A DNA stretch of 64,000 nt. Source: Mucilaginibacter sp. JRF (GTDB taxonomy: Bacteria; Bacteroidota; Bacteroidia; Sphingobacteriales; Sphingobacteriaceae). The stretch lies in the NCBI RefSeq assembly GCF_015223065.1, contig NZ_JADFBY010000002.1:62001-126000 (forward strand). The letters run 5' to 3'. Each line of letters starts with the position of its first letter. Positions within the stretch are counted from its first letter, which is position 1. Below the pieces are notes generated by a model that saw only the letters and a program-made list of their open reading frames with translations, was not told the origin of the DNA and searched no databases. Of this stretch, positions 27,294 to 36,603 are shown piece after piece. Both the position numbers and the translations under genes were made by a program.

Positions 27294-28364
27294 ATGCAGC
27301 AAAAAGTAGCAGTAATTTATCAAACACAAACACCACCGGCACGTAACGGAATTATTAAACCCATGAAACCGGGAGGCTATGCCGATAGCGGCGCCGATAT
27401 TGCCTACTCCCTCCGTAAACAAAACATCGATGTAATATCACCTGCTGATGAACCAGGCACCGAGGCGGATCTCGACTGGGTTTTCCCCGACACGGCGGAA
27501 GGTATACAGGCGGCCATAAATAAAGGCGCTGACACCATATGGCTCAACACTGTTTTGTACGATGGGCACCCTATCGAAAAGTTTATTGATGCAGGCATCG
27601 CTGTTGTTGGGCAGATACCCAAACAGGTAGATATTTTTGATGATAAATTGGTTACTAACGAGTTGCTGAAAAACAACCATCTGCCCATACCCCGATCAGT
27701 ACTGATCACACACAATAATGCCGATACTTTTAAACTGAACTTTGGTTACCCGGTAGTGGCCAAGCCCATTCGCGGCAGGGGTAGTCAGGGGGTTTACCTG
27801 GTTAATACTCCAACAGAACTTACCGATATACTTGCGGATATGTTCAGTTCCGGTGATTATGGCGATGCCCTGTACGCAGAAGAATTTCTGCCGGGTACCG
27901 AGGTTACCATTACCGTGATGCCTCCCGGCGGGTATGTTATTGATGGCGAGGTGTTGGAAAAAGATCAACATTGGTCGTTACCGCCGGTAAGGCGTTTTAA
28001 CCATGCCAACGGGATAGCGCCATACAACGGCACCGTAGCCGTGATACACAACAGCGAGGTTTTGAATGATTCCGAACTACAGACCGAGGCCATGATACAA
28101 CTCTGTCAGCAATGCGAGTTGGCGGCCAAATTAGTACAAAGCCGCGCCCCCATACGTATCGATTGCCGTGCTAACGCCCAGGGCGAAAACTTCTTATTCG
28201 ACCTCAACATGAAACCCAACATGACCGGCGCTTCCCGTCCCCATCGTACCGATCAGGACAGCTTAACCGCCCTGGCTGCACGAAAAATAGGCTGGAGTTT
28301 TGATGATTTGATATCTAATATGTTGAAGCAGAGTTGGAGGAAGGATGCTCAAAAGATTAAATAA
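27294..28364 (+). CDS. ATP-grasp enzyme, D-alanine-D-alanine ligase-like
   Basis: The start is put at ATG 27294 (MQQKVAVIYQTQTPPARNGI), giving 356 residues; an upstream TTG-region start would add 20 poorly fitting residues. The fold follows D-Ala-D-Ala ligases: an N-terminal domain, a central ATP-grasp part (FGYPVVAKPIRGRGSQGVYL, YAEEFLPGTEVTITVMPPGG) and a C-terminal metal site (IRIDCRANAQGENFLFDLNM KPNMT, split here). The substrate is not evident: the true Ddl has other conserved residues, and this belongs to a looser group. It is directly followed by repeat copy C with no clear terminator. Confidence 0.8.
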   Translation: MQQKVAVIYQTQTPPARNGIIKPMKPGGYADSGADIAYSLRKQNIDVISPADEPGTEADLDWVFPDTAEGIQAAINKGADTIWLNTVLYDGHPIEKFIDAGIAVVGQIPKQVDIFDDKLVTNELLKNNHLPIPRSVLITHNNADTFKLNFGYPVVAKPIRGRGSQGVYLVNTPTELTDILADMFSSGDYGDALYAEEFLPGTEVTITVMPPGGYVIDGEVLEKDQHWSLPPVRRFNHANGIAPYNGTVAVIHNSEVLNDSELQTEAMIQLCQQCELAAKLVQSRAPIRIDCRANAQGENFLFDLNMKPNMTGASRPHRTDQDSLTALAARKIGWSFDDLISNMLKQSWRKDAQKIK

Positions 28365-28372
28365 TAAAACCC

Positions 28373-28711
28373 GAAGCACAAACCGTAAATACTCTATACT
28401 ACCGGTATCAGAAATGCCCGGAGTAGCACAAGTCCTGCCAAAGTAGAAACTCTAACCGGGCAGGGCGTAGCCGACGATTTTTGTCTTTTTTGATCGCTCA
28501 AAAGAAATTTAGGACAAGTAATGAAGCGGTTTTAAGATAGTGCTATTGTTAGGTGATTGTGCTTTTAACCATCGCCAGCCTGCTCTTGGCCGCAGAGGCC
28601 AGTTACTTTACCTTAGATGCAAAGTAACCAAACATCAAGCCGGAAAAAACCTTCATCCGCACAGGCCATACTCCCTGGCCCGGTTTTCCGGCAGGCCACC
28701 GCGCTTTTTTT
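28373..28711 (-). repeat. Dispersed composite repeat, copy C (reverse)
   Basis: The core is present in reverse orientation, starting 9 bases after the ATP-grasp stop. It carries the same hairpins as copies A and D (GTTACTTT/AAAGTAAC, TTTGAGCGATC region, CCGG...TGCC). The far-side CCTCC arm lies at 28824-28858, beyond a TGTCATTTCGA module; the near-side arm is missing. Confidence 0.8.
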
Positions 28712-28722
28712 GATATATTTCT

Positions 28723-28899
28723 TGTCATTTCGAACGAGGTACGAGGAGAAATCTATCGCTCGGCTAATGAACGTGTACAGATTTCTCCTTCGTCGAAATG
28801 ACATAATTATTAAAGCTTTTATTAAAGTCCTCCCCCTCGGGGAGGATTTAGGAGGGGTCGAACGCGTAGAAATCTCTTGCTATCAGTTCGAAATAACAA
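28723..28899. repeat. TGTCATTTCGA module, CCTCC arm and module remnant
   Basis: 28723-28803 is a complete TGTCATTTCGA module (ends TCGAAATGACA); 28824-28858 is a CCTCC-rich arm in reverse orientation; 28858-28899 holds a diverged second module piece (TAGAAATCTC, TTCGAAATAACA). These fill the gap before rodA. Confidence 0.7.
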
Positions 28900-28907
28900 C
28901 TTAAATC

Positions 28908-30176
28908 TCAATAAGTATATCCAGTCCTGTTTGAATCCAGCTTAAGCAATATAAACAGCAGCGAAGTAAAACTGATCAATGATGAACCACCATAACTGAT
29001 AAAGGGCAGCGGGATGCCTATAACAGGCATCAGGCCGATGGTCATGGCGATGTTGATGAGCACGTGGAAAAAGATGATGGATGCCACTCCGTAGCCGTAA
29101 ATGCGGGAGAAGGCCATGTGCTGTCGCTCGGCTATTTGTATCACTCGTAATAGCAAAAACAGGTATAGGCCAATAACAACGGATGAGCCTACAAAGCCCC
29201 ATTCCTCACCAACGGTACAAAAAATAAAGTCGGTACTTTGTTCAGGAACGAAAGAGTATTTGGTTTGTGTGCCCTGCAAATAACCCTTACCCCATAACTG
29301 GCCCGAGCCTATGGCTATCTTAGATTGATTTACGTTATAACCCGCTCCACGTGGATCAAATGTAATACCCAGCAATTCATCAATACGTGCACGCTGGTGG
29401 CTTTGCAGCACATTGCTGTAAAGCGGCTTTACAGCCAGTACAAACCCTAACGAGCCTACTATCCATACCAGCAAACCGAATATGAACTTGCGGTTGCGCA
29501 GGTTAAAGAAAACCAGCAACGCGCCAATTACCGCTATACCCGCCACCAGCAGCCATTGGTTAACCAATAACGAGAGGATGAATAGCGTAGCCGAAAGCGC
29601 GATAATGATCAAAAAGTAGGGCGACAAACCCTCGCGGTAAAGCACAAATATCAGCGAGAAGAACACCAGCGTTGAGCCGGTATCGGGTTGTAGCATGATC
29701 AGCGCCATAGGCAGTATAATGATGCCTGCCGTTATAAAAAACGATTCGGTATCTGTTATTTTAACATTGGTACCGCTCAGGTATTTGGCTAACAGTAATA
29801 CGGTGCTCAGCTTGGCAAATTCCGACGGTTGGAGCCTGAAACCTCCGCCAAGCGAAATCCAGGCTTGGTTACCACCCACGTTACGACCTACCACCAATAC
29901 CAGTATCAGCAGCAGTACAGTAACAATATAAAACGGCGGAGCCAGCGCGCTAAAAAAGCGATAATCAAGCAGGAGGATAACCATGGCCATCACCAGCGAT
30001 ACCGCAATGAATACGAATTGCTTGCCATAGTTAGTACTCAGGTCAACCATGCTTCGATGCTCCTCATCATACACCGCGGCGTGGATGTTAAACCAGCCAA
30101 TGGTGCAAAGGCACAGGTAAAGCAGTATGGTTATCCAATCAATATTACGGAAAAAGCCGCGCTCATTACTGCTCAT
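28908..30176 (-). CDS. rodA: Rod shape-determining lipid II polymerase RodA
   Basis: A 422-residue SEDS-family membrane protein with about ten membrane segments. Typical stretches are RLQPSEFAKLSTVLLLAKYL, MLQPDTGSTLVF (Asp of the active region), GKGYLQGTQTKYSFVPEQST and DFIFCTVGEEWGFVGSS, and the C-terminal GIPLPFISYGGSSL. RodA polymerises glycan strands from lipid II and works with PBP2. It is the last gene of the mreB-mreC-mreD-mrdA-rodA operon; its start overlaps the end of mrdA by 11 bases. Confidence 0.95.
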   Translation of the reverse strand: MSSNERGFFRNIDWITILLYLCLCTIGWFNIHAAVYDEEHRSMVDLSTNYGKQFVFIAVSLVMAMVILLLDYRFFSALAPPFYIVTVLLLILVLVVGRNVGGNQAWISLGGGFRLQPSEFAKLSTVLLLAKYLSGTNVKITDTESFFITAGIIILPMALIMLQPDTGSTLVFFSLIFVLYREGLSPYFLIIIALSATLFILSLLVNQWLLVAGIAVIGALLVFFNLRNRKFIFGLLVWIVGSLGFVLAVKPLYSNVLQSHQRARIDELLGITFDPRGAGYNVNQSKIAIGSGQLWGKGYLQGTQTKYSFVPEQSTDFIFCTVGEEWGFVGSSVVIGLYLFLLLRVIQIAERQHMAFSRIYGYGVASIIFFHVLINIAMTIGLMPVIGIPLPFISYGGSSLISFTSLLFILLKLDSNRTGYTY

Positions 30177-32166
30177 CGTCCCTCCTTACTGCCGGCTGGT
30201 TAGCATAGTATACTGCCGATGGCTGCTTTTTAGCTTTACGCTTTACCGATTTTAAAACAGGCTGAGGTTTTTCGGCGCTGTCGGCTTTGGCCTTTTTCAG
30301 GCTATCGGCTTTGGTTTGTTTAGCTTCCTTTACCTTGCTGCCTTTTGGTGGCGGCAACAGGTTGGCATTCATAATATATTCAACCTGGGCTTTTGGCTTG
30401 GTAATGGTATCGCGCAGGTATTCTTCAACCATGTAGCTGGCAATAGGTGCCGCCCATGATGACCCGAAACCGGCATTCTCAACCACCACAGCAATAGCTA
30501 TTTTCGGGGTATCCCTTGGCGCAAAGGCCACAAATATAGAGTGGTTTTTACCATGCGGATTTTGCACCGTACCGGTTTTACCACACATTACTATGCCCGG
30601 TATACGTGCGCCAACGGCCGTACCGTGTTCAACCACCTGCTGCATACCATCAATAACCGGTTCAAAATACTGTTCATCAACACCTACAAAGTTGCGTTCG
30701 GTATATTCTTTTTTGGTGATCTGTTTATCGCCAATGGCCTTAATAAGGTGCGGGCGATAATAAAAGCCACGGTTGGCAATGGTACATTCAATATTGGCTA
30801 ATTGCAATGGTGTGGCTAACAACTCGCCCTGCCCAATAGCTAAGGATATAATAGAGCTTGAACGCCAGCGGTTCTCGCCAAATATTTTATCATATCGTTC
30901 AGGAGCGGGTACGTTACCTTTTTTCTCGTTCGGTAAGTCCACATCCAATTTAACGCCAAAGCCGAATTTGTTTACCTTGGCTTTCCAGTCGATAAACGTT
31001 TGGCGGGTGCGTTTAGGCCCGTTCCGGTTGATCAGCCTGTCGAACACGTTACAGAAGTAAGTGTTGCACGACATGGCTATGCCCTTACTCAAATTAGTAG
31101 GCCCGTCAAAGTGCTCGCAACCTACACGGTGGTTACCTGCCATGTAATAATGCGGACAAAAGAATGTGGTTTGCGGATTGATGATACCCTCCTGCAAAGC
31201 TATCAAACCATCCAGCGGTTTAAATGATGATCCCGGCGGGTAGTAAGCTTGTATAGGGCGTATCAGCAGCGGGTTGTATGGGTCCTGGTACATGCGGGCC
31301 ATATTGTTGCCACGTTCACGACCAACCATTTGGTTCGGATCATACGTTGGGCTGCTCACAAAGGCCAATATCTCACCGGTTGATGGCTCAATGGCTACAA
31401 TACTGCCTACCTTATTGCGCATCAGCTTTTCGCCGAGTTTTTGAATTTTAAGGTCGAGAGATGATATCAGCCTCTCGCCGGCAACGGCGGCGGTATCATA
31501 AGCGCCATTGGCATAGCGACCTTTGGGTACGTTGCGCGAATCGACCATTTGGTTCTCCACGCCACGCTGGCCACGCAGCACATCCTCATAAGCCTTTTCG
31601 ACACCGGTAATGCCGATGTAATCGCCCAGGCGATAGTAGCCGCCCGATTTTTCAATATCCTTATCCCTAACCTCGCCGGTATAACCCAAAAATTGCGCGG
31701 CGGCTGAATCAGGGTAACTGCGTACCGAGCGTAATTGCCCGTAAAAGCCGGGAAAGTCTGAAAGTTTTTCCTGCAATGAGCGGTATAACGATACCGACAT
31801 TTGTTTTTCAAATATTGATGCCAGGTACACTGAATGGCCTCTGGCTTTTTCAAAGCGTTTATGGAAACCCTCCATATCAATACCTATCAGCTTACAAAAC
31901 TCAAGGGTATCAAAAGGTTGTACCTGTTTGGGGATCACCATCAAATCGTACACCGGTTCGTTCTGTACCAGTATTTTTCCCTTACGGTCAAGTATGGGGC
32001 CGCGGGCCGGAAACAGCACTTTTTTACGGATAACGTTATTATTGGCAAAATACAGGTAGCGGTCGTCAACAAGCTGAATATAAAACAGGCGGCCAAGCAG
32101 TATAACCATAAAGGTTATAAAAATTGCCGCTATAATGTACCTGCGTTCAAAAAAACTGTTGTTCAT
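30166..32166 (-). CDS. mrdA: Penicillin-binding protein 2 (elongation transpeptidase)
   Basis: A 666-residue class B PBP: one N-terminal membrane anchor (about 9-29), a PBP dimerisation/pedestal region, and a transpeptidase domain with SSFK (catalytic Ser in PGSSFKPLDGL), SCN in SMSCNTYFCN-like AMSCNTYF, and KTG in MCGKTGTVQNPHG. It cross-links peptidoglycan during side-wall growth together with RodA. The C-terminal tail (about 605-666) is lysine-rich and low-complexity. It abuts mreD with no gap and overlaps rodA by 11 bases. Confidence 0.95.
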   Translation of the reverse strand: MNNSFFERRYIIAAIFITFMVILLGRLFYIQLVDDRYLYFANNNVIRKKVLFPARGPILDRKGKILVQNEPVYDLMVIPKQVQPFDTLEFCKLIGIDMEGFHKRFEKARGHSVYLASIFEKQMSVSLYRSLQEKLSDFPGFYGQLRSVRSYPDSAAAQFLGYTGEVRDKDIEKSGGYYRLGDYIGITGVEKAYEDVLRGQRGVENQMVDSRNVPKGRYANGAYDTAAVAGERLISSLDLKIQKLGEKLMRNKVGSIVAIEPSTGEILAFVSSPTYDPNQMVGRERGNNMARMYQDPYNPLLIRPIQAYYPPGSSFKPLDGLIALQEGIINPQTTFFCPHYYMAGNHRVGCEHFDGPTNLSKGIAMSCNTYFCNVFDRLINRNGPKRTRQTFIDWKAKVNKFGFGVKLDVDLPNEKKGNVPAPERYDKIFGENRWRSSSIISLAIGQGELLATPLQLANIECTIANRGFYYRPHLIKAIGDKQITKKEYTERNFVGVDEQYFEPVIDGMQQVVEHGTAVGARIPGIVMCGKTGTVQNPHGKNHSIFVAFAPRDTPKIAIAVVVENAGFGSSWAAPIASYMVEEYLRDTITKPKAQVEYIMNANLLPPPKGSKVKEAKQTKADSLKKAKADSAEKPQPVLKSVKRKAKKQPSAVYYANQPAVRRDDEQ

Positions 32167-32682
32167 TTACGCCCTTTTCTTCCTGAAAAATAATAAACCT
32201 GTAATCAACATCAAAAATACTGTAAATACAGAACTCATTAAAAAGCGGCTTAGTGTGTACTCCATCTCTGATAATCTAAAAACTTCCAGATTGAACAGTA
32301 TAAAATGGTGCACCAGCGTAAGTACGGCCGAGTAGGTAAAGAACCACCTGAAACCCATGCCGCCCAGTGTAGGCTCAGGGTCGTTATCAAAACCATCTTT
32401 TTGTACGGTTATGCTGATGAAAAGCACACGTACAAAGGCCAGCAATACGGTTGCCGCGGCATGCAGCCCGGGCGTATCATAAAAGGCATCAACACTTAAT
32501 CCTATTAAAAAAGCCAGTGGGAAAAGCAGGATGTTAGGTGTTTCAAAAGGCAGCAACATCACAAACAGGATGTATGGGTACGGCACAGCCAGATCGTAAA
32601 CTGTAATGTTTTTCAGCAGAAATGCCTGGATAAATACCAGCACCACAAACCGGATGAAATTAGCGAATATAACCCTACTCAT
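32167..32682 (-). CDS. mreD: Rod shape-determining protein MreD
   Basis: A 171-residue inner membrane protein with about five membrane segments, including LLPFETPNILLFPLAFLIGL and SVDAFYDTPGLHAAATVLLA. It fits the variable MreD family mostly by position between mreC and mrdA and by length. It is part of the elongasome membrane complex. Its start overlaps mreC by 8 bases and it ends at the base before the mrdA start. Confidence 0.88.
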   Translation of the reverse strand: MSRVIFANFIRFVVLVFIQAFLLKNITVYDLAVPYPYILFVMLLPFETPNILLFPLAFLIGLSVDAFYDTPGLHAAATVLLAFVRVLFISITVQKDGFDNDPEPTLGGMGFRWFFTYSAVLTLVHHFILFNLEVFRLSEMEYTLSRFLMSSVFTVFLMLITGLLFFRKKRA

Positions 32683-33505
32683 CTTTTTGTAGGGCCTCCA
32701 GTCCCTGCTGCTCCTGCGCGAATTTGTTGTTGATCACGTACACGTATTCCAGCTTGCTAAAATCAACCGAAAGCTTAACTTCCATATTCAAAAAGAAACC
32801 GCCTGTTTTTGGTTTAAGATTACTTACCCTGCCCAACTGCACTCCGATAGGGAACAGCGAGTGCTGATCGGTAACCACGGTATCGCCCAAATGCGGTTGC
32901 GCGCTGTTGGCTACATCATATAACAAACCCTTGTGCGGGTCCATATCCTCAGCCCACATGAATGAGCCGCCTTCTTTTGAGTTAGCCAGCATAGCGCTGA
33001 TGCGGGTATCCTTATGCAGCAGCGAACGTATTACTGAAAAGTGTGGCGATGCCTGCATCACAATACCAACCACGCCACCATCGGCTATAACGCCCATACC
33101 TTTACCAATACCGTTAAGGCTGCCCTTGTTAATGGTAATATAGTTCATGCGCTTGTTTACCGAGTTGTTGATAACACGCGCCTCAATGTAAGTGTATTGC
33201 TGCTTGTAAACGCTATCGTTAACCTTACGGTGCCCCGCGGTATCAATATATAATGATGACATGAGCTGATTGCGCAGTAAGGCATTCTGCCGGGCAAGGC
33301 TATCGTTTATCTCCTTTAGCTTCAAATAATCATTCACGTTGCTGATGTTACGGTACAGGTTGCCCGTAAGCTCGTTACTGGTGTTGATGAATGATGCCCG
33401 CTGAAAATCGTTATAGTTTATAAAAACATACAACGCGATACCCTCAAATATCAGGAACAGGAAAAATGCGCTATACTTGGTGATAAATATCAGCAGATTA
33501 CGCAT
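32675..33505 (-). CDS. mreC: Rod shape-determining protein MreC
   Basis: A 276-residue bitopic protein: one membrane segment (about 10-29), a coiled coil (about 50-85, YLKLKEINDSLARQNALLRN), then the beta-barrel MreC domain (VINNSVNKRMNYITINKGSL, GVVGIVMQASPHFSVIRSLL). MreC links cytoplasmic MreB to PBP2 in the periplasm. Overlap with mreD by 8 bases; mreB lies 83 bp upstream, and that gap contains a word-like inverted repeat. Confidence 0.94.
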   Translation of the reverse strand: MRNLLIFITKYSAFFLFLIFEGIALYVFINYNDFQRASFINTSNELTGNLYRNISNVNDYLKLKEINDSLARQNALLRNQLMSSLYIDTAGHRKVNDSVYKQQYTYIEARVINNSVNKRMNYITINKGSLNGIGKGMGVIADGGVVGIVMQASPHFSVIRSLLHKDTRISAMLANSKEGGSFMWAEDMDPHKGLLYDVANSAQPHLGDTVVTDQHSLFPIGVQLGRVSNLKPKTGGFFLNMEVKLSVDFSKLEYVYVINNKFAQEQQGLEALQKDE

Positions 33506-33580
33506 ATGGTGAATGGTGAGTAGTGAATGGTGAATAATAGGAGGCGAATGGTAAGCAATTCACTACTCACCATTCGCCAC
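33505..33580. repeat. Word-like inverted repeat between mreB and mreC
   Basis: GAATGGTGAGTAGTGAAT (33511-33528) pairs perfectly with its reverse at 33558-33575; the flanks continue with variants of GAATGGTGA and CACCATTCGCCACTCAC. The hairpin lies inside an operon, so it may lower downstream transcription. Confidence 0.8.
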
Positions 33581-33588
33581 TCACTAAA

Positions 33589-34611
33589 TTATTGCATTAA
33601 AAATTTAAAGTTACCTATGTTTTTAAGGGCGGTACCGGTACCGCGAACAACGGCACGCAGCGGATCTTCGGCTACGTGAACTGGTAACTTGGTTTTTGCG
33701 GCCACACGCTTATCTAAACCGCGTAGTAAGGCGCCACCACCGGTTAAGTAAATACCGGTTTGGTAAATATCTGCCGAAAGCTCAGGAGGGGTGATCTCCA
33801 AGGCTTTTAAAATAGCTTCTTCAATCTTCGAGATAGATTTGTCAAGGCAATGCGCTATCTCGGTGTATGATACCATGATCTGCTTAGGCACACCGGTCAT
33901 CAGGTCACGACCCTGAACAGCAAAATCGCCCGGAGGGTCGGTTAGCTCAGGCAATGCCGCGCCAACCTCAATTTTGATCTTCTCGGCGGTACGCTCACCT
34001 ATCATGATGTTGTGCTGGCGACGGATGTACTGAACAATGTCAGCATCAAAGTTATCACCGGCTACACGGATAGACTGATCGCACACGATACCTGAAAGGG
34101 CGATAACGGCGATCTCGGTAGTACCACCACCTATATCGATGATCATGTTGCCCATAGGCTCCTCAACGTCAATACCTATACCTACGGCGGCTGCCATTGG
34201 CTCGTGTATCAGGTAAACCTCTTTGGCACCAGCACGCTCGGCCGATTGATGTACCGCGCGTTTTTCAACCTCGGTAATGCCCGATGGTATACAGATAACC
34301 ATACGCAACGACGGGAAGAACCAACCCTTGCCCGAGTTGATCATTTTGATCATGCCGCGTATCATGTACTCGGCAGCATCAAAATCGGCAATAACGCCAT
34401 CCTTAAGCGGACGTATGGTACGTATATTATCGTGGGTTTTACCTTCCATTTGCATGGCCTGGCGCCCAATGGCAATAACCTTGTTGGTTTTACGGTCAAA
34501 AGCTACTATTGATGGTTCATCAACAACAACCTTATCGTTATGTATGATCAGCGTATTCGCTGTTCCTAAATCTATGGCGATCTCTTGGGTAAAAAAGTTA
34601 AACAGGCCCAT
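33589..34611 (-). CDS. mreB: Rod shape-determining actin homologue MreB
   Basis: A 340-residue actin-fold ATPase: FTQEIAIDLGTANTLI (phosphate 1), PFG-region RPLKDGVIADFDAAEYMIRG, MIIDIGGGTTEIAVIALSGI (phosphate 2) and YLTGGGALLRGLDKRVA (adenosine). It forms membrane-bound filaments that guide side-wall synthesis. It is the first gene of the elongation operon. No clear TAnnTTTG element was seen in the 96-bp gap to purH. Confidence 0.96.
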   Translation of the reverse strand: MGLFNFFTQEIAIDLGTANTLIIHNDKVVVDEPSIVAFDRKTNKVIAIGRQAMQMEGKTHDNIRTIRPLKDGVIADFDAAEYMIRGMIKMINSGKGWFFPSLRMVICIPSGITEVEKRAVHQSAERAGAKEVYLIHEPMAAAVGIGIDVEEPMGNMIIDIGGGTTEIAVIALSGIVCDQSIRVAGDNFDADIVQYIRRQHNIMIGERTAEKIKIEVGAALPELTDPPGDFAVQGRDLMTGVPKQIMVSYTEIAHCLDKSISKIEEAILKALEITPPELSADIYQTGIYLTGGGALLRGLDKRVAAKTKLPVHVAEDPLRAVVRGTGTALKNIGNFKFLMQ

Positions 34612-34707
34612 TTGCTATATGCTTCAAATAATTTGCGGGTTATAAAACTACACTAATTTAGCTGTACTTTAAAGCGTCAAATTACGATGATTATTGTGTT
34701 ACGTTAA

Positions 34708-36234
34708 TTAATGTTTAAAATGGCGTACACCTGTGGTAACCATTGAAATTTCTTTCTGGTTAGCCATGTCTATCGAGTCCTGATCTTTTATTGAACCACC
34801 CGGTTGCAACACTGCTGTAATACCTGCTTCGGCAGCCAGCTCCACACAATCCGGAAAGGGGAAAAAGGCATCAGATGCCATTACCGCGCCGTTAAGATCA
34901 AAGCCAAAGCTGTTAGCCTTAAGTACCGCCTGCCTCAACGAATCAACCCTTGAGGTTTGACCCACACCGCTTGCCATTAACTGGTTGTTTTTGGCAAAAA
35001 CTATGGTGTTTGATTTGGTGTGCTTAACAATTTTGTTGGCAAAGTACAGGTCTTTCAGCTCCTGCTCGGTTGGCTTACGGTTGGTAACCGGGTTCATTTG
35101 TTCAGGGCCTTCAATAACGGCATCCTTATCCTGCTCAATAACACCATTCAACAATGTTTTAAAGTGTTTGACAGGCAGCTCGGTACGCTGGCGAACCAAT
35201 ATAATGCGGTTCTTTTTTGATTGTAGTATGCTTACGGCCTCATCAGTAAAGGCAGGGGCTATAAGCACCTCATAAAACAGTTTGCTTATTTCTTCGGCTG
35301 TAGCCGCGTCAATCTCGTCGTTAGCTATAATTACACCACCAAATGCCGATACCGGGTCGCAAGCCAGGGCATCTATCCACGCCTCTTTAATTGTTGAGCG
35401 GGTAGCTACGCCACAGGCGTTGGTATGTTTTAATATGGCGATGGTTGGCTCGGTAAATTCATCTATCAGGGCAACGGCGGCGTCAACATCAACCAGGTTA
35501 TTGTATGATAGCTCCTTGCCGTGCAGCTTGGTGAACATGGCATCAAGGTTACCGTAAAAAGTACCTTTTTGGTGAGGGTTTTCGCCGTAGCGCAATACCT
35601 GGCTGCTTTGTATGCTTTGCTTAAATACCGGTAATGCTTCTTCCTCGTTAAAGTAGTTGAAGATGGCGGTATCGTAGTGCGATGAAATATTGAACGCGTT
35701 ACGTGCAAAGGCGCGGCGCTGATCAATATTGGTTTGGCCATCCTGTGTTTTCAGGATGTTCTCCAAAGTACCGTAATCGTCTTTTGAGGCTACGATAACC
35801 ACATCCTTAAAGTTTTTGGCGGCCGCGCGGATCAGTGATATACCGCCGATATCGATCTTCTCGATCACATCCTGCTGACCGGCGCCTGATTGTACAGTTT
35901 CTTCAAACGGGTACAGATCAACAATTACCAGGTCAAGCTCCGGAATTTCGTACTGAGCAAGTTGTTGTTCGTCGCTTTCAAAACTGCGGCGGGCTAAAAT
36001 GCCGCCAAATACCTTTGGGTGGAGGGTTTTTACACGTCCGCCCAGTATAGATGGGTAAGATGTAAGGTCTTCAACAGCTACTACATCAACACCAAGGTTA
36101 CGAATAAAAGTTTCGGTACCACCGGTTGAGTAAATGGTTACCCCAAGCCTGTTCAATTCGTGAATGATGGGCTCAAGATTATCCTTGTAATAAACTGAAA
36201 TTAAAGCGTTTTTTATTTGAACGGGATTGCTCAT
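34708..36234 (-). CDS. purH: Bifunctional AICAR transformylase/IMP cyclohydrolase
   Basis: A 508-residue PurH. The N-terminal MGS-like IMP cyclohydrolase part (about 1-190) has STGGTETFIRNLG and LGGRVKTLHPKVFGG; the C-terminal AICARFT part has RYGENPHQKGTFY, AILKHTNACGVATR and the ending TGVRHFKH. It performs the last two steps of IMP synthesis. The gene lies 96 bp upstream of mreB in the same direction and could be read with it, but no functional link is implied. A TACCTTTG -7 candidate lies just upstream. Confidence 0.96.
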   Translation of the reverse strand: MSNPVQIKNALISVYYKDNLEPIIHELNRLGVTIYSTGGTETFIRNLGVDVVAVEDLTSYPSILGGRVKTLHPKVFGGILARRSFESDEQQLAQYEIPELDLVIVDLYPFEETVQSGAGQQDVIEKIDIGGISLIRAAAKNFKDVVIVASKDDYGTLENILKTQDGQTNIDQRRAFARNAFNISSHYDTAIFNYFNEEEALPVFKQSIQSSQVLRYGENPHQKGTFYGNLDAMFTKLHGKELSYNNLVDVDAAVALIDEFTEPTIAILKHTNACGVATRSTIKEAWIDALACDPVSAFGGVIIANDEIDAATAEEISKLFYEVLIAPAFTDEAVSILQSKKNRIILVRQRTELPVKHFKTLLNGVIEQDKDAVIEGPEQMNPVTNRKPTEQELKDLYFANKIVKHTKSNTIVFAKNNQLMASGVGQTSRVDSLRQAVLKANSFGFDLNGAVMASDAFFPFPDCVELAAEAGITAVLQPGGSIKDQDSIDMANQKEISMVTTGVRHFKH

Positions 36235-36257
36235 GTACTACTGCGAATTTTAAGCCG

Positions 36258-36265
36258 CAAAGGTA
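36258..36265 (-). promoter_or_regulatory. Candidate -7 element of purH
   Basis: On the minus strand the sequence reads TACCTTTG, matching TAnnTTTG, 23 bases before the purH ATG. No good -33 element was seen. Confidence 0.45.
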
Positions 36266-36343
36266 GTGATTAGCAGCCTTAATTAGGTTATCCGGCCAAA
36301 CAAAAATTAAATCAGTATTAAAAAGTTTTAGTAATTTAGTGTC

Positions 36344-36592
36344 ATGACCACTGTAATCATAAAATCTGATTCGGAAACCAAAACCGATCTGCTGATAAAA
36401 TTGGCTAAAGAACTCGGTTTAGAGGCCGAGATGCAGCCTGATTTTATTGAACTTGATGCTGATGCCCTGGCATTTGGCATTGGTCGGCCCGCAACCAGTG
36501 CAGAATGGGAGCATTATTTTGAGAAACATAAGGACGATAAATTCATTGATATTGACGAGGCTTTTTCTAAATATTCAGACGACGATAAATAG
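36344..36592 (+). CDS. Probable antitoxin of a ParE-type toxin-antitoxin pair
   Basis: An 82-residue acidic protein, MTTVIIKSDSETKTDLLIKL, with a short N-terminal strand and helix that would suit a dimeric DNA-binding or Phd/ribbon-like domain, and a strongly acidic C terminus (FEKHKDDKFIDIDEAFSKYS) of the kind that wraps a toxin. It precedes a RelE/ParE-like gene by 11 bases. The pair is placed between purH and purN. The antitoxin call rests on position and charge, not on a recognised domain. Confidence 0.65.
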   Translation: MTTVIIKSDSETKTDLLIKLAKELGLEAEMQPDFIELDADALAFGIGRPATSAEWEHYFEKHKDDKFIDIDEAFSKYSDDDK

Positions 36593-36603
36593 GTATTAAC
36601 GTT

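Noticed and set aside
28617..28904. Open frame of 95 codons inside repeat copy C and the modules after it
   Set aside because: It is built from the repeat core and a TGTCATTTCGA module; the same frame is not kept in the other copies, so it is chance translation.
30541..31227. Plus-strand frames opposite mrdA
   Set aside because: They lie antisense to a well-supported penicillin-binding protein gene and encode nothing recognisable.
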